From assembly GCA_003644175.1 (NCBI GenBank), contig QNBS01000170.1, forward strand, positions 1-5,597: DNA of 5,597 nucleotides, given 5' to 3'. Under the pieces are notes generated by a model. That model saw only the letters and a list, made by a program, of their open reading frames with translations, was not told where the DNA came from and did no database searches. Numbering within the stretch: the first letter of the stretch is position 1; each line of letters starts with the position of its first letter. Origin of the DNA: Planctomycetota bacterium (GTDB taxonomy: Bacteria; Planctomycetota; Phycisphaerae; Sedimentisphaerales; Anaerohalosphaeraceae). The translations under genes and the position numbers were made by a program. This document shows, in pieces, positions 1 to 5,465 of this stretch.

Positions 1-246
1 GGCCAGATGAACCGTGTCGAATCGGGGCTGATCGCCTTCAAGAATGCCGGCGACGCCAGCAAAGGCGCCTGCCTGGGCTCCGACGCTTTCTTCCCGTTCC
101 CCGACAACGTCGTAAACGCCGCCAAGGCAGGCGTCGCATGCATCGTCCAGCCGGGCGGCTCCAAGAAGGACAATGAGACCATCGCCGCCGCCGACAAGGC
201 TGGCATCGCAATGGTATTTACAGGAAAACGCCACTTCAAGCATTGA
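1..246 (+). CDS. purH: PurH, C-terminal end (AICAR transformylase / IMP cyclohydrolase), 5'-truncated by window edge
   Basis: The frame is open from base 1 to a TGA at 244-246, giving the last 81 residues; the rest lies left of the window. The segment carries hallmarks of the PurH C-terminus: a GQMNRVES start, the [11 protein letters not shown] block, a [11 protein letters not shown] block and the terminal [12 protein letters not shown], which matches the family's usual MVFTGxRHFxH ending. PurH performs the last two steps of purine synthesis in the cytoplasm: formyl transfer from 10-formyltetrahydrofolate to AICAR, then ring closure to IMP. The visible part belongs to the transformylase domain. 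The first ATG (7-9) is internal, not a start. The gene ends normally and is followed by a strong terminator, so it is probably the last gene of its transcript. Identification is very secure. Confidence 0.96.
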   Translation, partial: GQMNRVESGLIAFKNAGDASKGACLGSDAFFPFPDNVVNAAKAGVACIVQPGGSKKDNETIAAADKAGIAMVFTGKRHFKH

Positions 247-298
247 TCACCGGTAGCCTGCCGGCGAAAAACGTCGGTACGTTCACCAAAAAGACTAA

Positions 299-330
299 AA
301 AGCCCGGTTTCCCGCCGGGCTTTCTCTTTT
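299..330 (+). terminator. Rho-independent terminator of purH
   Basis: AAAGCCCGG (299-307) pairs perfectly with CCGGGCTTT (315-323), giving a 9-bp GC-rich stem with a 7-nt loop, followed by CTCTTTT (324-330). It lies about 50 bp after the purH stop. A smaller hairpin just after the stop (CCGGTA 250-255 / TGCCGG 259-264, one G-U pair, 3-nt loop) lacks a T tract and is probably not the terminator. Stem and T-run are as expected for intrinsic termination. Confidence 0.9.
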
Positions 331-365
331 GGTGCTCACTCCTTGAAGCCGGATAAGAATGGTTA

Positions 366-396
366 TTTTTTTTGCAGTTTTTTGGTCGCATTTTTT
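366..396. promoter_or_regulatory. Spaced T-tracts upstream of the sigma-factor operon
   Basis: Three runs of T (366-373, 378-383 and 391-396) have centres about 11 and 13 bp apart, close to one helical turn. Phased T/A tracts can bend DNA or act like an UP element for RNA polymerase. They sit between the purH terminator and the direct repeats in front of the sigma-factor gene, where a promoter for the rightward operon is expected. I could not identify a convincing -35/-10 pair: TTGTCA at 395-400 resembles a -35 box but has no well-spaced -10 box. The role is inferred from composition and position only. Confidence 0.35.
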
Positions 397-399
397 GTC

Positions 400-468
400 A
401 GGTTGTGTCCTTATATATAGAAGCGCTTCTGTTGTTTGGATAATCCGTTTTGAGAGGTTGTGTCCTTA
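400..468 (+). repeat. 14-bp direct repeat AGGTTGTGTCCTTA, two copies, in the sigma-factor leader
   Basis: AGGTTGTGTCCTTA occurs exactly at 400-413 and again at 455-468, with starts 55 bp apart. The second copy ends 2 bp before the ribosome binding site of the sigma-factor gene. A 12-bp palindrome lies between the copies. Exact 14-bp repeats so close together in a non-coding leader are unlikely by chance, so they may be binding sites for a regulator, possibly the sigma factor itself. A recent small duplication is also possible, but the sequence between and around the copies is not duplicated. Confidence 0.7.
419..430. promoter_or_regulatory. 12-bp perfect palindrome, candidate operator
   Basis: AGAAGCGCTTCT is its own reverse complement. 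It lies between the two copies of the 14-bp direct repeat and about 50 bp upstream of the sigma-factor start codon. The position and symmetry suit a dimeric repressor or activator site, but no regulator can be named and a palindrome this short could arise by chance. Confidence 0.4.
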
Positions 469-470
469 AC

Positions 471-477
471 AAGGGAG
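471..477 (+). promoter_or_regulatory. Ribosome binding site fixing the sigma-factor start at 483
   Basis: AAGGGAG lies 5 nt before the ATG at 483-485. A TTG start at 450 in the same frame would add 11 residues, but it has no purine-rich element at the right distance, and the added residues do not belong to the sigma fold. The ATG at 483 is therefore preferred. Confidence 0.75.
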
Positions 478-482
478 CTAAG

Positions 483-1043
483 ATGCAGGTTTTGAGCCTG
501 GAAACGTGTTTTTTGAAGGATATTTCTGTGGTTCGGTCCGATGGCGAGGTTGTAAATGCCGTTTTGGGCGGTGATCGGAAGGCTTTTGCGATTCTGGTCA
601 AGCGCTATGAGCGGTCTGTTCGGGCGATCGGGATGTGTGTGCTGCGAGATCGTCATTTGGCGCAGGACGCCGCCCAGGATGCTTTTGTGAAGGCCTACCG
701 GAAATTGGGCAGTTTGCGAAAGGCTCACTCGTTCGGGTCGTGGCTTATGAAGATTTCGCGTCGGTGTGCGCTGGACATTGTTCGGCAGCGCCGCGAGAGT
801 GCTCTGCCTGAAGGAGATTTTGTTGCCGCAGGGCCGGTGGGCCTGCTTGATGACGAAAAAGAAAGGCTGCTTGCGGCGGTGATGCGACTTAGAGAATCGG
901 AAAAGCAGGTTGTGATGCTTCGGTACTTTGACGGTTACAGTGTCAAAGAAGTCGCCGGTATCGCCGGGCGAAGTGTGGGTACGGTTACGAAGCAGTTGTC
1001 CAGGGCGCACAGGCGTTTGCGTGTGCTGCTTAGGGAGGCTTGA
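483..1043 (+). CDS. ECF-type (sigma-70 family, group 4) RNA polymerase sigma factor
   Basis: The protein has 186 residues, the usual size of an extracytoplasmic-function sigma factor. It redirects RNA polymerase core to a small set of promoters. Region 2 spans about residues 24-104: a GDRKAFAILVKRYE segment, then the DAAQDAFVKAYRKLGSL core-binding helix (63-79), then FGSWLMKISRRCALDIVR, where -10 recognition and melting occur. A short acidic linker follows (about 105-127), then region 4 (about 128-183) with LRESEKQVVMLRYFDGYSVKEVA and a helix-turn-helix ending in SVGTVTKQLSRAHRRLR, which reads the -35 element. About 20 N-terminal residues precede region 2. Regions 1.1 and 3 are absent, as expected for the group. 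The stop lies 3 bp before the next start, so the two genes are co-transcribed and probably act together. Autoregulation through the repeat-bearing leader is plausible but unproven. The ECF subgroup and target promoters cannot be given from sequence alone. Confidence 0.93.
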   Translation: MQVLSLETCFLKDISVVRSDGEVVNAVLGGDRKAFAILVKRYERSVRAIGMCVLRDRHLAQDAAQDAFVKAYRKLGSLRKAHSFGSWLMKISRRCALDIVRQRRESALPEGDFVAAGPVGLLDDEKERLLAAVMRLRESEKQVVMLRYFDGYSVKEVAGIAGRSVGTVTKQLSRAHRRLRVLLREA

Positions 1044-1046
1044 GCT

Positions 1047-2372
1047 ATGAAAGATGATCTTGAAAAGAGACTCGATGAACTGGGCCGAGCGATAGGACCC
1101 GATGATTCGATCGTGCCGGGCGTTATGAAGCGCATTGATGAAGAGTTCGCCGGCCGGCCTGTCGGAACGGAAACGTTGACGAATAAACTCTCAATCAGGA
1201 GACTAATCATGAGTAGATTTACGAGATATGCCGCAGCGGCGGTGATAATTATTGCGGCGCTTATTGGGATAAGTCAGTTCGGCGGCTCGATTGACGGAGC
1301 AAATGTTGCGTGGGGGCAGGTGGTTGAGCAGCTTAACAACTATACAAAGTACAAATGCCGACAGAGAGTTGTTCGCCAGAAAGGTCCTGAGTTGCCGGCA
1401 ATGCAGGTATATCATCTGAACCTTTCGCAGCGGCGGCAGGAAGTTGAAGACGGCTCGATACATGTCATTGATATGCGGGGCGAGGTCGCGATAGCTGTAG
1501 AGCTTTATCCCGATAAGAAGAAGGCAACGGTGACAAAGCTTATAGGGTTCGGTCCCCGAAAAGACCCGGATATAATTGAGATGGTAAAGCGATTCGAGCA
1601 GGAATCCACCGAAAAGCTCGGCACCAAAAAGAAAGACGGAAAGACCCTTCAGGGTTTCAGACATCGGCCAAACGAATACAATGATTTCACGGTATGGGTC
1701 GATCCTGACACAAAGCTCCCCGTTGAGATAGAACTTGTGCATACCGGGCAAGGGCAAACTATTTTCCTGGATCAGTTTGAGTTTGATTTTGAGCTTGATC
1801 CGTCTGCTTTCAGTACGGATGTTCCCGACGGATACGAGGTAAAGACCATAATTCAGGATTACAGGTCTGTGGAGGCAAAGGAAATCACCGCCGAAGATAT
1901 CCGAAGCGAACTCAATCATACTGCATACACTGTGGACAAACTGGCGTGGGCGAAGAAGATCAGCATGGTGCAGACGGGCAATCCTCTTATGAGGAATAAG
2001 GGCAAAGTGTATTTGACCGGAATCCTGAGCGACGACGGCAACGTCATAGTAATCGATCAGTCGAATATGCACAGTGACTACAAAGAGGCGTTTATGGGAT
2101 GGATAGTCAAGGAAGAGCTTGTTGTCGAGGCGGACTCCGGAGCGAAGCTGTATACCCATCCGAATGGTTCTGAGTATGCCCGCCTTTTACTGAAGAGTTT
2201 CGGCAAGGCAAATCCTGAATTCTTCGATATCAAAAACCTTAGTGAAGAAAGATTCACCCGGATGATAGTCATGTCGGATGGAACGATTATGGGCTTGTCG
2301 GCAAACAAAGCAATGAGCAACAAGGAATTACAGGAGCTTGTCGAGTCATTAATAGAAGTCAAAGCGAACTGA
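1047..2372 (+). CDS. Single-pass membrane protein with LolA-like domain; candidate anti-sigma partner
   Basis: The protein has 441 residues. AGGGAGG (1032-1038) stands 8 nt before the ATG, inside the end of the sigma-factor gene. Residues 1-57 are charged and predicted cytoplasmic, with a helical MKDDLEKRLDELGRAIGPDDSI start. One transmembrane helix follows (about 61-77, rich in A/I/V). Residues about 85-265 resemble the LolA/outer-membrane lipoprotein-sorting fold: WGQVVEQLNNY, then many beta-like strands, VWVDPDTKLPVEIEL, and FELDPSAFSTDVPDGYEV. Such domains usually bind a lipid or lipoprotein. Residues about 270-441 form a second region I do not recognise. The gene pair and topology suggest that the tail holds or releases the sigma factor according to an envelope signal. 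However, the N-terminus has no Cys or His, so the common zinc-binding anti-sigma motif is absent. The anti-sigma role is an inference from context; the membrane topology and LolA-like domain are better supported. An in-frame internal start at 1209 is possible. Confidence 0.82.
   Translation: MKDDLEKRLDELGRAIGPDDSIVPGVMKRIDEEFAGRPVGTETLTNKLSIRRLIMSRFTRYAAAAVIIIAALIGISQFGGSIDGANVAWGQVVEQLNNYTKYKCRQRVVRQKGPELPAMQVYHLNLSQRRQEVEDGSIHVIDMRGEVAIAVELYPDKKKATVTKLIGFGPRKDPDIIEMVKRFEQESTEKLGTKKKDGKTLQGFRHRPNEYNDFTVWVDPDTKLPVEIELVHTGQGQTIFLDQFEFDFELDPSAFSTDVPDGYEVKTIIQDYRSVEAKEITAEDIRSELNHTAYTVDKLAWAKKISMVQTGNPLMRNKGKVYLTGILSDDGNVIVIDQSNMHSDYKEAFMGWIVKEELVVEADSGAKLYTHPNGSEYARLLLKSFGKANPEFFDIKNLSEERFTRMIVMSDGTIMGLSANKAMSNKELQELVESLIEVKAN
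1197..1201 (+). promoter_or_regulatory. Internal ribosome-binding-like site before in-frame ATG 1209
   Basis: AGGAG is 7 nt ahead of an in-frame ATG (1209-1211, residue Met55 of the membrane protein). Initiation here would give a 387-residue form lacking the cytoplasmic tail but keeping the transmembrane helix, which starts 6 residues after the new Met. The spacing is near optimal, but a five-base purine match inside a gene can occur by chance. Confidence 0.35.
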
Positions 2373-2411
2373 TTACCAAAGATACAAATTTAACAGCGGC
2401 AATACAAAGCC

Positions 2412-2441
2412 GAACCCCCGCAAACAAGTTTGCGGGGGTTC
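2412..2441. terminator. Shared bidirectional terminator between convergent genes
   Basis: GAACCCCCGCAAAC (2412-2425) and GTTTGCGGGGGTTC (2428-2441) form a 14-bp perfect inverted repeat with only two bases between, so the hairpin will open to a CAAG tetraloop. It lies 39 bp after the stop of the membrane-protein gene and 8 bp after the metK stop on the other strand. T-runs are imperfect on both sides: on + the stem is followed by TTACTTGGCTATTTC, and on - by GGCTTTGTATTG. The stem is very stable, and its place between two converging genes makes a two-way terminator the simplest reading. Confidence 0.8.
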
Positions 2442-2449
2442 TTACTTGG

Positions 2450-3670
2450 CTATTTCTTTTTGGGTTTTAGTCCTGCGGCCCTTCTGAGTTTTTTCGCCAT
2501 GTCGGTTTTTTCCCAGGTGAAGTTCGGGTTGTTTGACCCGAAGTGGCCGTTGCGGGCGGTCTCCTCGAAGATGGGTCTTCGCATTTTCAGGCGCCGGATC
2601 ATCCCCTTGGGAGTCAGCGGGAAGTATTTCACCACGAGTTCTTCGATGAGGCGTTCGTCGACTTTTGCCGTGCCCTCGGTGTCGACGAGGACCGACAGGG
2701 GGTCTGCGACACCGATTGCGTAGGCTAATTGCACTTCGCATGCGTCGGCAAGTCCGGCGGCAACGATGTTCTTTGCGACATAGCGAGCCATGTAGCTTGC
2801 CGTTCTGTCGACCTTGGAGGGATCTTTTCCGCTGAACGCCCCTCCGCCGTGGCTGCCGCGTCCGCCGTAGGTGTCCACGATGATCTTTCTGCCGGTCAGG
2901 CCGCAGTCGCCCTTGGGGCCGCCAACGACGAATCTGCCTGTGGGATTAACATGGATGATGAGATTTTTGTCCACGAGTTTCTTCGGGAGTACGGGCATGA
3001 TCACGTTGGCGATTATTTCTTTCTTTATCGTGGCGTACTTAACGTCGGAGGCGTGCTGGGTGGATACGAGAACCGTGTGTATTCTCCTGGGTTTGCCGTT
3101 GTCGCCGTATTCCACGGTTACCTGGCTTTTGCCGTCGGGCCGCAGCCACTTCATTTTGCCCGTCTCTCTCATTTTCGCCAGACGACCTGTGAGCTTATGA
3201 GCTAATGAAATCGGCATCGGCATAAGGCTCGGTGTTTCACGGCATGCAAAGCCGAACATGAGTCCCTGGTCGCCTGCGCCTTGTTCTTTGTGGAGGCCTG
3301 CGCCTTCGGTTACCCCCTGCGAGATATCGGGGCTCTGCTTGTCAAGGGTGACGACAACAGCGCAGTTTTCGTAATCGAAGCCGGCTTGAGGATCGGTATA
3401 TCCGATTCTCTTGATTGTATTGCGGGCAACGGATGCAATATCAACGTATCCTTTGGTCGTCACTTCTCCTGCAATGACCACAAGTCCGGTTGTCACCAGC
3501 GTCTCGCAAGCGACCCTGCTGTTGGGGTCCTGTTCGATCATCGCGTCGAGGATCGCATCCGATATCTGGTCGGCCACCTTGTCGGGATGCCCCATGGTGA
3601 CCGATTCGCTGGTGAAAAGATGGCTTCGACCGCCGTTGCGGCGGTTGGGCGTACTTATTTGTTTCGTCAT
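2450..3670 (-). CDS. metK: S-adenosylmethionine synthetase (methionine adenosyltransferase)
   Basis: The enzyme makes S-adenosylmethionine from methionine and ATP, releasing phosphate and diphosphate. It is the methyl-donor source of the cell and a cytoplasmic tetramer in known bacteria. The 406-residue product is close to the usual length of about 380-400. N-terminal domain: [19 protein letters not shown], with the catalytic-loop His in GHPDK (28-31). Central domain: the ATP-binding [12 protein letters not shown] (from 131). C-terminal domain: [19 protein letters not shown] (265-283), then [17 protein letters not shown]. All key blocks are intact. The last residues (GLKPKKK) are a basic tail. 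The start at 3668-3670 is chosen because AAAGGAGA stands 5 nt before it. The ATG at 3689-3691 would add 7 residues but has no such site and would lie only about 10 nt from the predicted transcript start. The gene has its own promoter and a leader of about 30 nt, too short for a SAM riboswitch. It converges on the sigma-factor operon. Confidence 0.98.
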   Translation of the reverse strand: MTKQISTPNRRNGGRSHLFTSESVTMGHPDKVADQISDAILDAMIEQDPNSRVACETLVTTGLVVIAGEVTTKGYVDIASVARNTIKRIGYTDPQAGFDYENCAVVVTLDKQSPDISQGVTEGAGLHKEQGAGDQGLMFGFACRETPSLMPMPISLAHKLTGRLAKMRETGKMKWLRPDGKSQVTVEYGDNGKPRRIHTVLVSTQHASDVKYATIKKEIIANVIMPVLPKKLVDKNLIIHVNPTGRFVVGGPKGDCGLTGRKIIVDTYGGRGSHGGGAFSGKDPSKVDRTASYMARYVAKNIVAAGLADACEVQLAYAIGVADPLSVLVDTEGTAKVDERLIEELVVKYFPLTPKGMIRRLKMRRPIFEETARNGHFGSNNPNFTWEKTDMAKKLRRAAGLKPKKK

Positions 3671-3675
3671 AAAAG

Positions 3676-3683
3676 TCTCCTTT
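3676..3683 (-). promoter_or_regulatory. metK ribosome binding site
   Basis: AAAGGAGA on the minus strand, with 5 nt to the ATG at 3670. It is the strongest Shine-Dalgarno match in this part of the window and decides between two in-frame ATG codons in favour of the downstream one. Confidence 0.85.
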
Positions 3684-3707
3684 GGCCTCATAGCAGCTTA
3701 CGGCATC

Positions 3708-3737
3708 ATAATATAGCGATTTTGCCGGTTGTGTCAA
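3708..3737 (-). promoter_or_regulatory. metK sigma-70-type promoter
   Basis: Read on the minus strand, a perfect -35 box TTGACA (3737-3732) is followed by overlapping -10 candidates: TATATT (3715-3710) after 16 nt, or TATTAT (3713-3708) after 18 nt. Transcription would start near 3700-3702, leaving a leader of about 30 nt before the metK ATG. It is the only promoter in the window with a full consensus -35 and a good -10 at allowed spacing, which fits a strongly expressed housekeeping gene. Confidence 0.75.
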
Positions 3738-3750
3738 ACGATAAGACATG

Positions 3751-3774
3751 CGTCCGTGAAAAAGAACACAGACG
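3751..3774 (-). terminator. Hairpin after the DUF547 gene, possible terminator
   Basis: On the minus strand CGTCTGTG and CACGGACG form an 8-bp stem with one G-U pair and an 8-nt T-rich loop, beginning 7 nt after the DUF547 stop and ending 13 nt before the metK -35 box. There is no T-run after the stem, so intrinsic termination may be weak; it may instead protect the 3' end or need Rho. The position suggests that it helps separate the two transcripts. Confidence 0.4.
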
Positions 3775-3781
3775 ATGATTG

Positions 3782-5056
3782 CTACTTGTTCGGCTGTTCG
3801 TTCAGACGCCAGTCATATTTGATGAATCGAACCTCGTAGCCTTTTGATTCTACGTATTTCAGGTTGTCGGCGGAGATATATTTGCTGATGCAGTTAAGGT
3901 ATGCCTGAATATGTGCGGGCCTGTCACGGAACTTCTTGATATCGCCGTATTCTTCGATAAAATCACGTTTGTACCAGTTAAAAATGTCTCCTAAGCGGAC
4001 GATTTCTTCCTGATGATCGATCCTTAGACCCTGCGGGGTCGCCAGAAACTTCGCGACCTGATCATCGAGTTGCTCATCGAGTTTGTCCGGGTAATACGGC
4101 TCGCTGCGCAGCAAAGCGCCGCCTAACGTCGCGTATGTGAAAGTGAAACATATCCTGGGGTCCTTGAACTGAGCCATCAGTATTTCTCTTTCAATTTCAC
4201 GCAATGTGTACTCGATACCCATCACATCGAAATATTTTTTGGTCCAGGCCCCGGGGATGTGAATGATGCTGTTTGGCGGGTAAGTAACCTTCCACCACAG
4301 CGGTTTTATGGGATAGTTCTCAACGACAAGATTCAATGTGAGGATATTGTAGGCATTGATCCAGAAAGCGATTTTTTCGTTGCGGGACCATCGAAGATAC
4401 TCTGTGTTGTCAATATTAGCAAATGCCCGGGCGGCGGCGATAAGCCTGGACCTCTTGCGTCTGAGGTTCTTGTAATCGACCTTGCCGTGTTCGTCCACGA
4501 AGGTGGTAAGAATGTATTCGCATTTCTTGTAGAGGTCCGGAGCGCCGATTTCAAAGTCGGGCTTCTGTCCGTTTTCCGCCTTGCCGGGTTCGTCCGAGCC
4601 GGATTCTTTTGCCGACTCTTTTTCAGGACCGGCCGCGGCCTCGGTGCTGGGCGGGTCCTGGGCTTTGGTTGCGGGTGGTTCTTCGACGGGTTCCTTCGGC
4701 GACTCCTTGTCTGAATCGACTGCGGTTTCGATCCTGGGCGATTCCTGGTCGCTGGTCGCCGGCGGTTCTTCGGATGCGGTTGCCGGTTGTATCTCGATAC
4801 GGGCGCTTTGCTCCGGCCCGGTCGCAGATTCGCCTGTTTCCTTTGGCTCGGCGTCGGCAGTCTCCGACGGGGCGTCTGTCGCCGGCGATAAGGTGCTCGG
4901 TTCCGTTTGGGCGGGGGCCTCTTGTGAAGGCTCGACCTTTGCCGGCACTTCGGTGACCGCTGAAGGCGCCGCAGATATGGCGGATCCATCGGGCCGACAG
5001 CCGCCCGTCCACGCTGCCGAGACAAGAATAATAACGATCAATAAACGCTTAACCAT
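3782..5056 (-). CDS. DUF547-domain lipoprotein with long Pro/Glu/Ala-rich spacer
   Basis: The product has 424 residues from the ATG at 5054-5056. That start is chosen because MVKRLLIVIILVSAAWTGGC reads as a lipoprotein signal peptide with Cys20 as the lipidated residue; the lipobox TGGC is a loose match. An in-frame ATG at 5075-5077 would put 7 residues, including charged ones, ahead of it. Neither start has a clear Shine-Dalgarno site. Residues about 21-170 are low complexity (Pro, Glu, Ala, Ser, Thr) and include a 29-residue tandem duplication (96-153); this is probably a flexible tether through the periplasm. Residues about 179-424 match the DUF547 family: NEKIAFWINAYNILTL (from 206), MGIEYTLREIEREIL (from 259), DPRICFTFTYA (from 279) and a helical C-terminus. 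The family's usual NCASxSCP-like stretch after DPRI is replaced by TYATLGGA. Function is unknown for the family; an enzymatic or envelope role is often supposed. The gene precedes metK but probably has a separate transcript. Confidence 0.85.
   Translation of the reverse strand: MVKRLLIVIILVSAAWTGGCRPDGSAISAAPSAVTEVPAKVEPSQEAPAQTEPSTLSPATDAPSETADAEPKETGESATGPEQSARIEIQPATASEEPPATSDQESPRIETAVDSDKESPKEPVEEPPATKAQDPPSTEAAAGPEKESAKESGSDEPGKAENGQKPDFEIGAPDLYKKCEYILTTFVDEHGKVDYKNLRRKRSRLIAAARAFANIDNTEYLRWSRNEKIAFWINAYNILTLNLVVENYPIKPLWWKVTYPPNSIIHIPGAWTKKYFDVMGIEYTLREIEREILMAQFKDPRICFTFTYATLGGALLRSEPYYPDKLDEQLDDQVAKFLATPQGLRIDHQEEIVRLGDIFNWYKRDFIEEYGDIKKFRDRPAHIQAYLNCISKYISADNLKYVESKGYEVRFIKYDWRLNEQPNK
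4598..4771 (-). repeat. Two-copy tandem repeat of 87 bp (29 residues) in the DUF547 lipoprotein spacer
   Basis: Two adjacent 29-residue units, coded by 4771-4685 and 4684-4598, both begin with EEPPAT and contain a KESxKE block near the end; 15 of 29 aligned positions are identical by hand count. The DNA copies have diverged, so the duplication is not recent. Flexible Pro/Glu-rich spacers often change length in this way. The repeat probably only sets tether length. Confidence 0.6.
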
Positions 5057-5465
5057 GCTAATTCGCTCTTGCACCATACCAAATGTTAATATGGTACCAT
5101 TTGAGCCCTTCTTTTGAAAGCTTAATTATGACATGAAAACACAGTATCTATTACGACGAGCCGGCAGTTTCCATCGCGACCGCTCGAAAGTTATCTACTC
5201 TATCCATAATCAACAAGTTCAGTGTCAGGAAACATTTATTTCAAAATCCGGCGAAAAGACCATGAGTTTTCAATTACTTCGGCAAAGTCAGTGCCCGGCA
5301 TAACCAGGTCGTGCCAGCCGAACCGCACACCGCCGCCAGGAAAGCCTAAGTGCTGTTATTATAAGACGTTGGATGTCATCGGTTTGGCTTCGTTTTCTTT
5401 TTTGTGGTGGCTTGAACTAATATGTGATGCCCCCGGATTTCATCGGGGTAGTAACATGTCTCTTT
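5057..5465. other. Non-coding gap upstream of the DUF547 lipoprotein gene
   Basis: No convincing gene is seen on either strand. Open frames here (GTG 5222 to 5533 and ATG 5133 to 5303, both +) lack ribosome binding sites and resemble no protein I know. The stretch is richer in A+T than the neighbouring genes. A perfect TATAAT occurs on the minus strand (5363-5358), but no -35 box stands at the right distance. A small hairpin (CCCC 5431-5434 and GAT 5436-5438 with ATC 5442-5444 and GGGG 5445-5448) lies about 18 bp downstream of the possible leftward gene end at 5466. The DUF547 promoter should be in this gap, but I cannot fix it. Confidence 0.6.
5080..5103. promoter_or_regulatory. Inverted repeat CAAATG-N12-CATTTG upstream of DUF547 gene, candidate operator
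   Basis: CAAATG (5080-5085) and CATTTG (5098-5103) are inverted copies 12 bp apart, and the 10-bp perfect palindrome ATGGTACCAT (5091-5100) overlaps the right arm. The whole element sits 24-47 bp before the preferred DUF547 start, where a repressor could block transcription or translation. Without a located promoter or known regulator this is only a candidate. Confidence 0.3.

Noticed and set aside
400..468. Direct repeat as a target-site duplication or CRISPR fragment
   Set aside because: The 41 bp between the copies contains no mobile element, and two copies with no further units do not make a CRISPR array.
450..482. TTG start for the sigma factor 11 codons upstream
   Set aside because: There is no suitably spaced Shine-Dalgarno, whereas AAGGGAG serves the ATG at 483; the added codons run through the direct repeat.
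1203..2159. Long open frame (318 codons) on - across the LolA-like gene
   Set aside because: It is fully antisense to a gene with a clear start, ribosome binding site and domain structure; the product resembles nothing.
3671..3781. SAM riboswitch ahead of metK
   Set aside because: The predicted leader is only about 30 nt and no riboswitch-like set of stems is present; the single hairpin at 3751-3774 lies upstream of the promoter.
4581..5117. Long open frames on + and in other - frames over the lipoprotein spacer
   Set aside because: They arise from the biased composition of the Pro/Glu/Ala-rich coding region, which suppresses stop codons in other frames; the products are low complexity.
5133..5303. 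56-codon open frame on + starting ATGAAAACACAG
   Set aside because: Only a distant GAAAG lies upstream, no clear promoter was found, and the product has no hydrophobic or domain-like pattern; most likely a chance frame in the gap.
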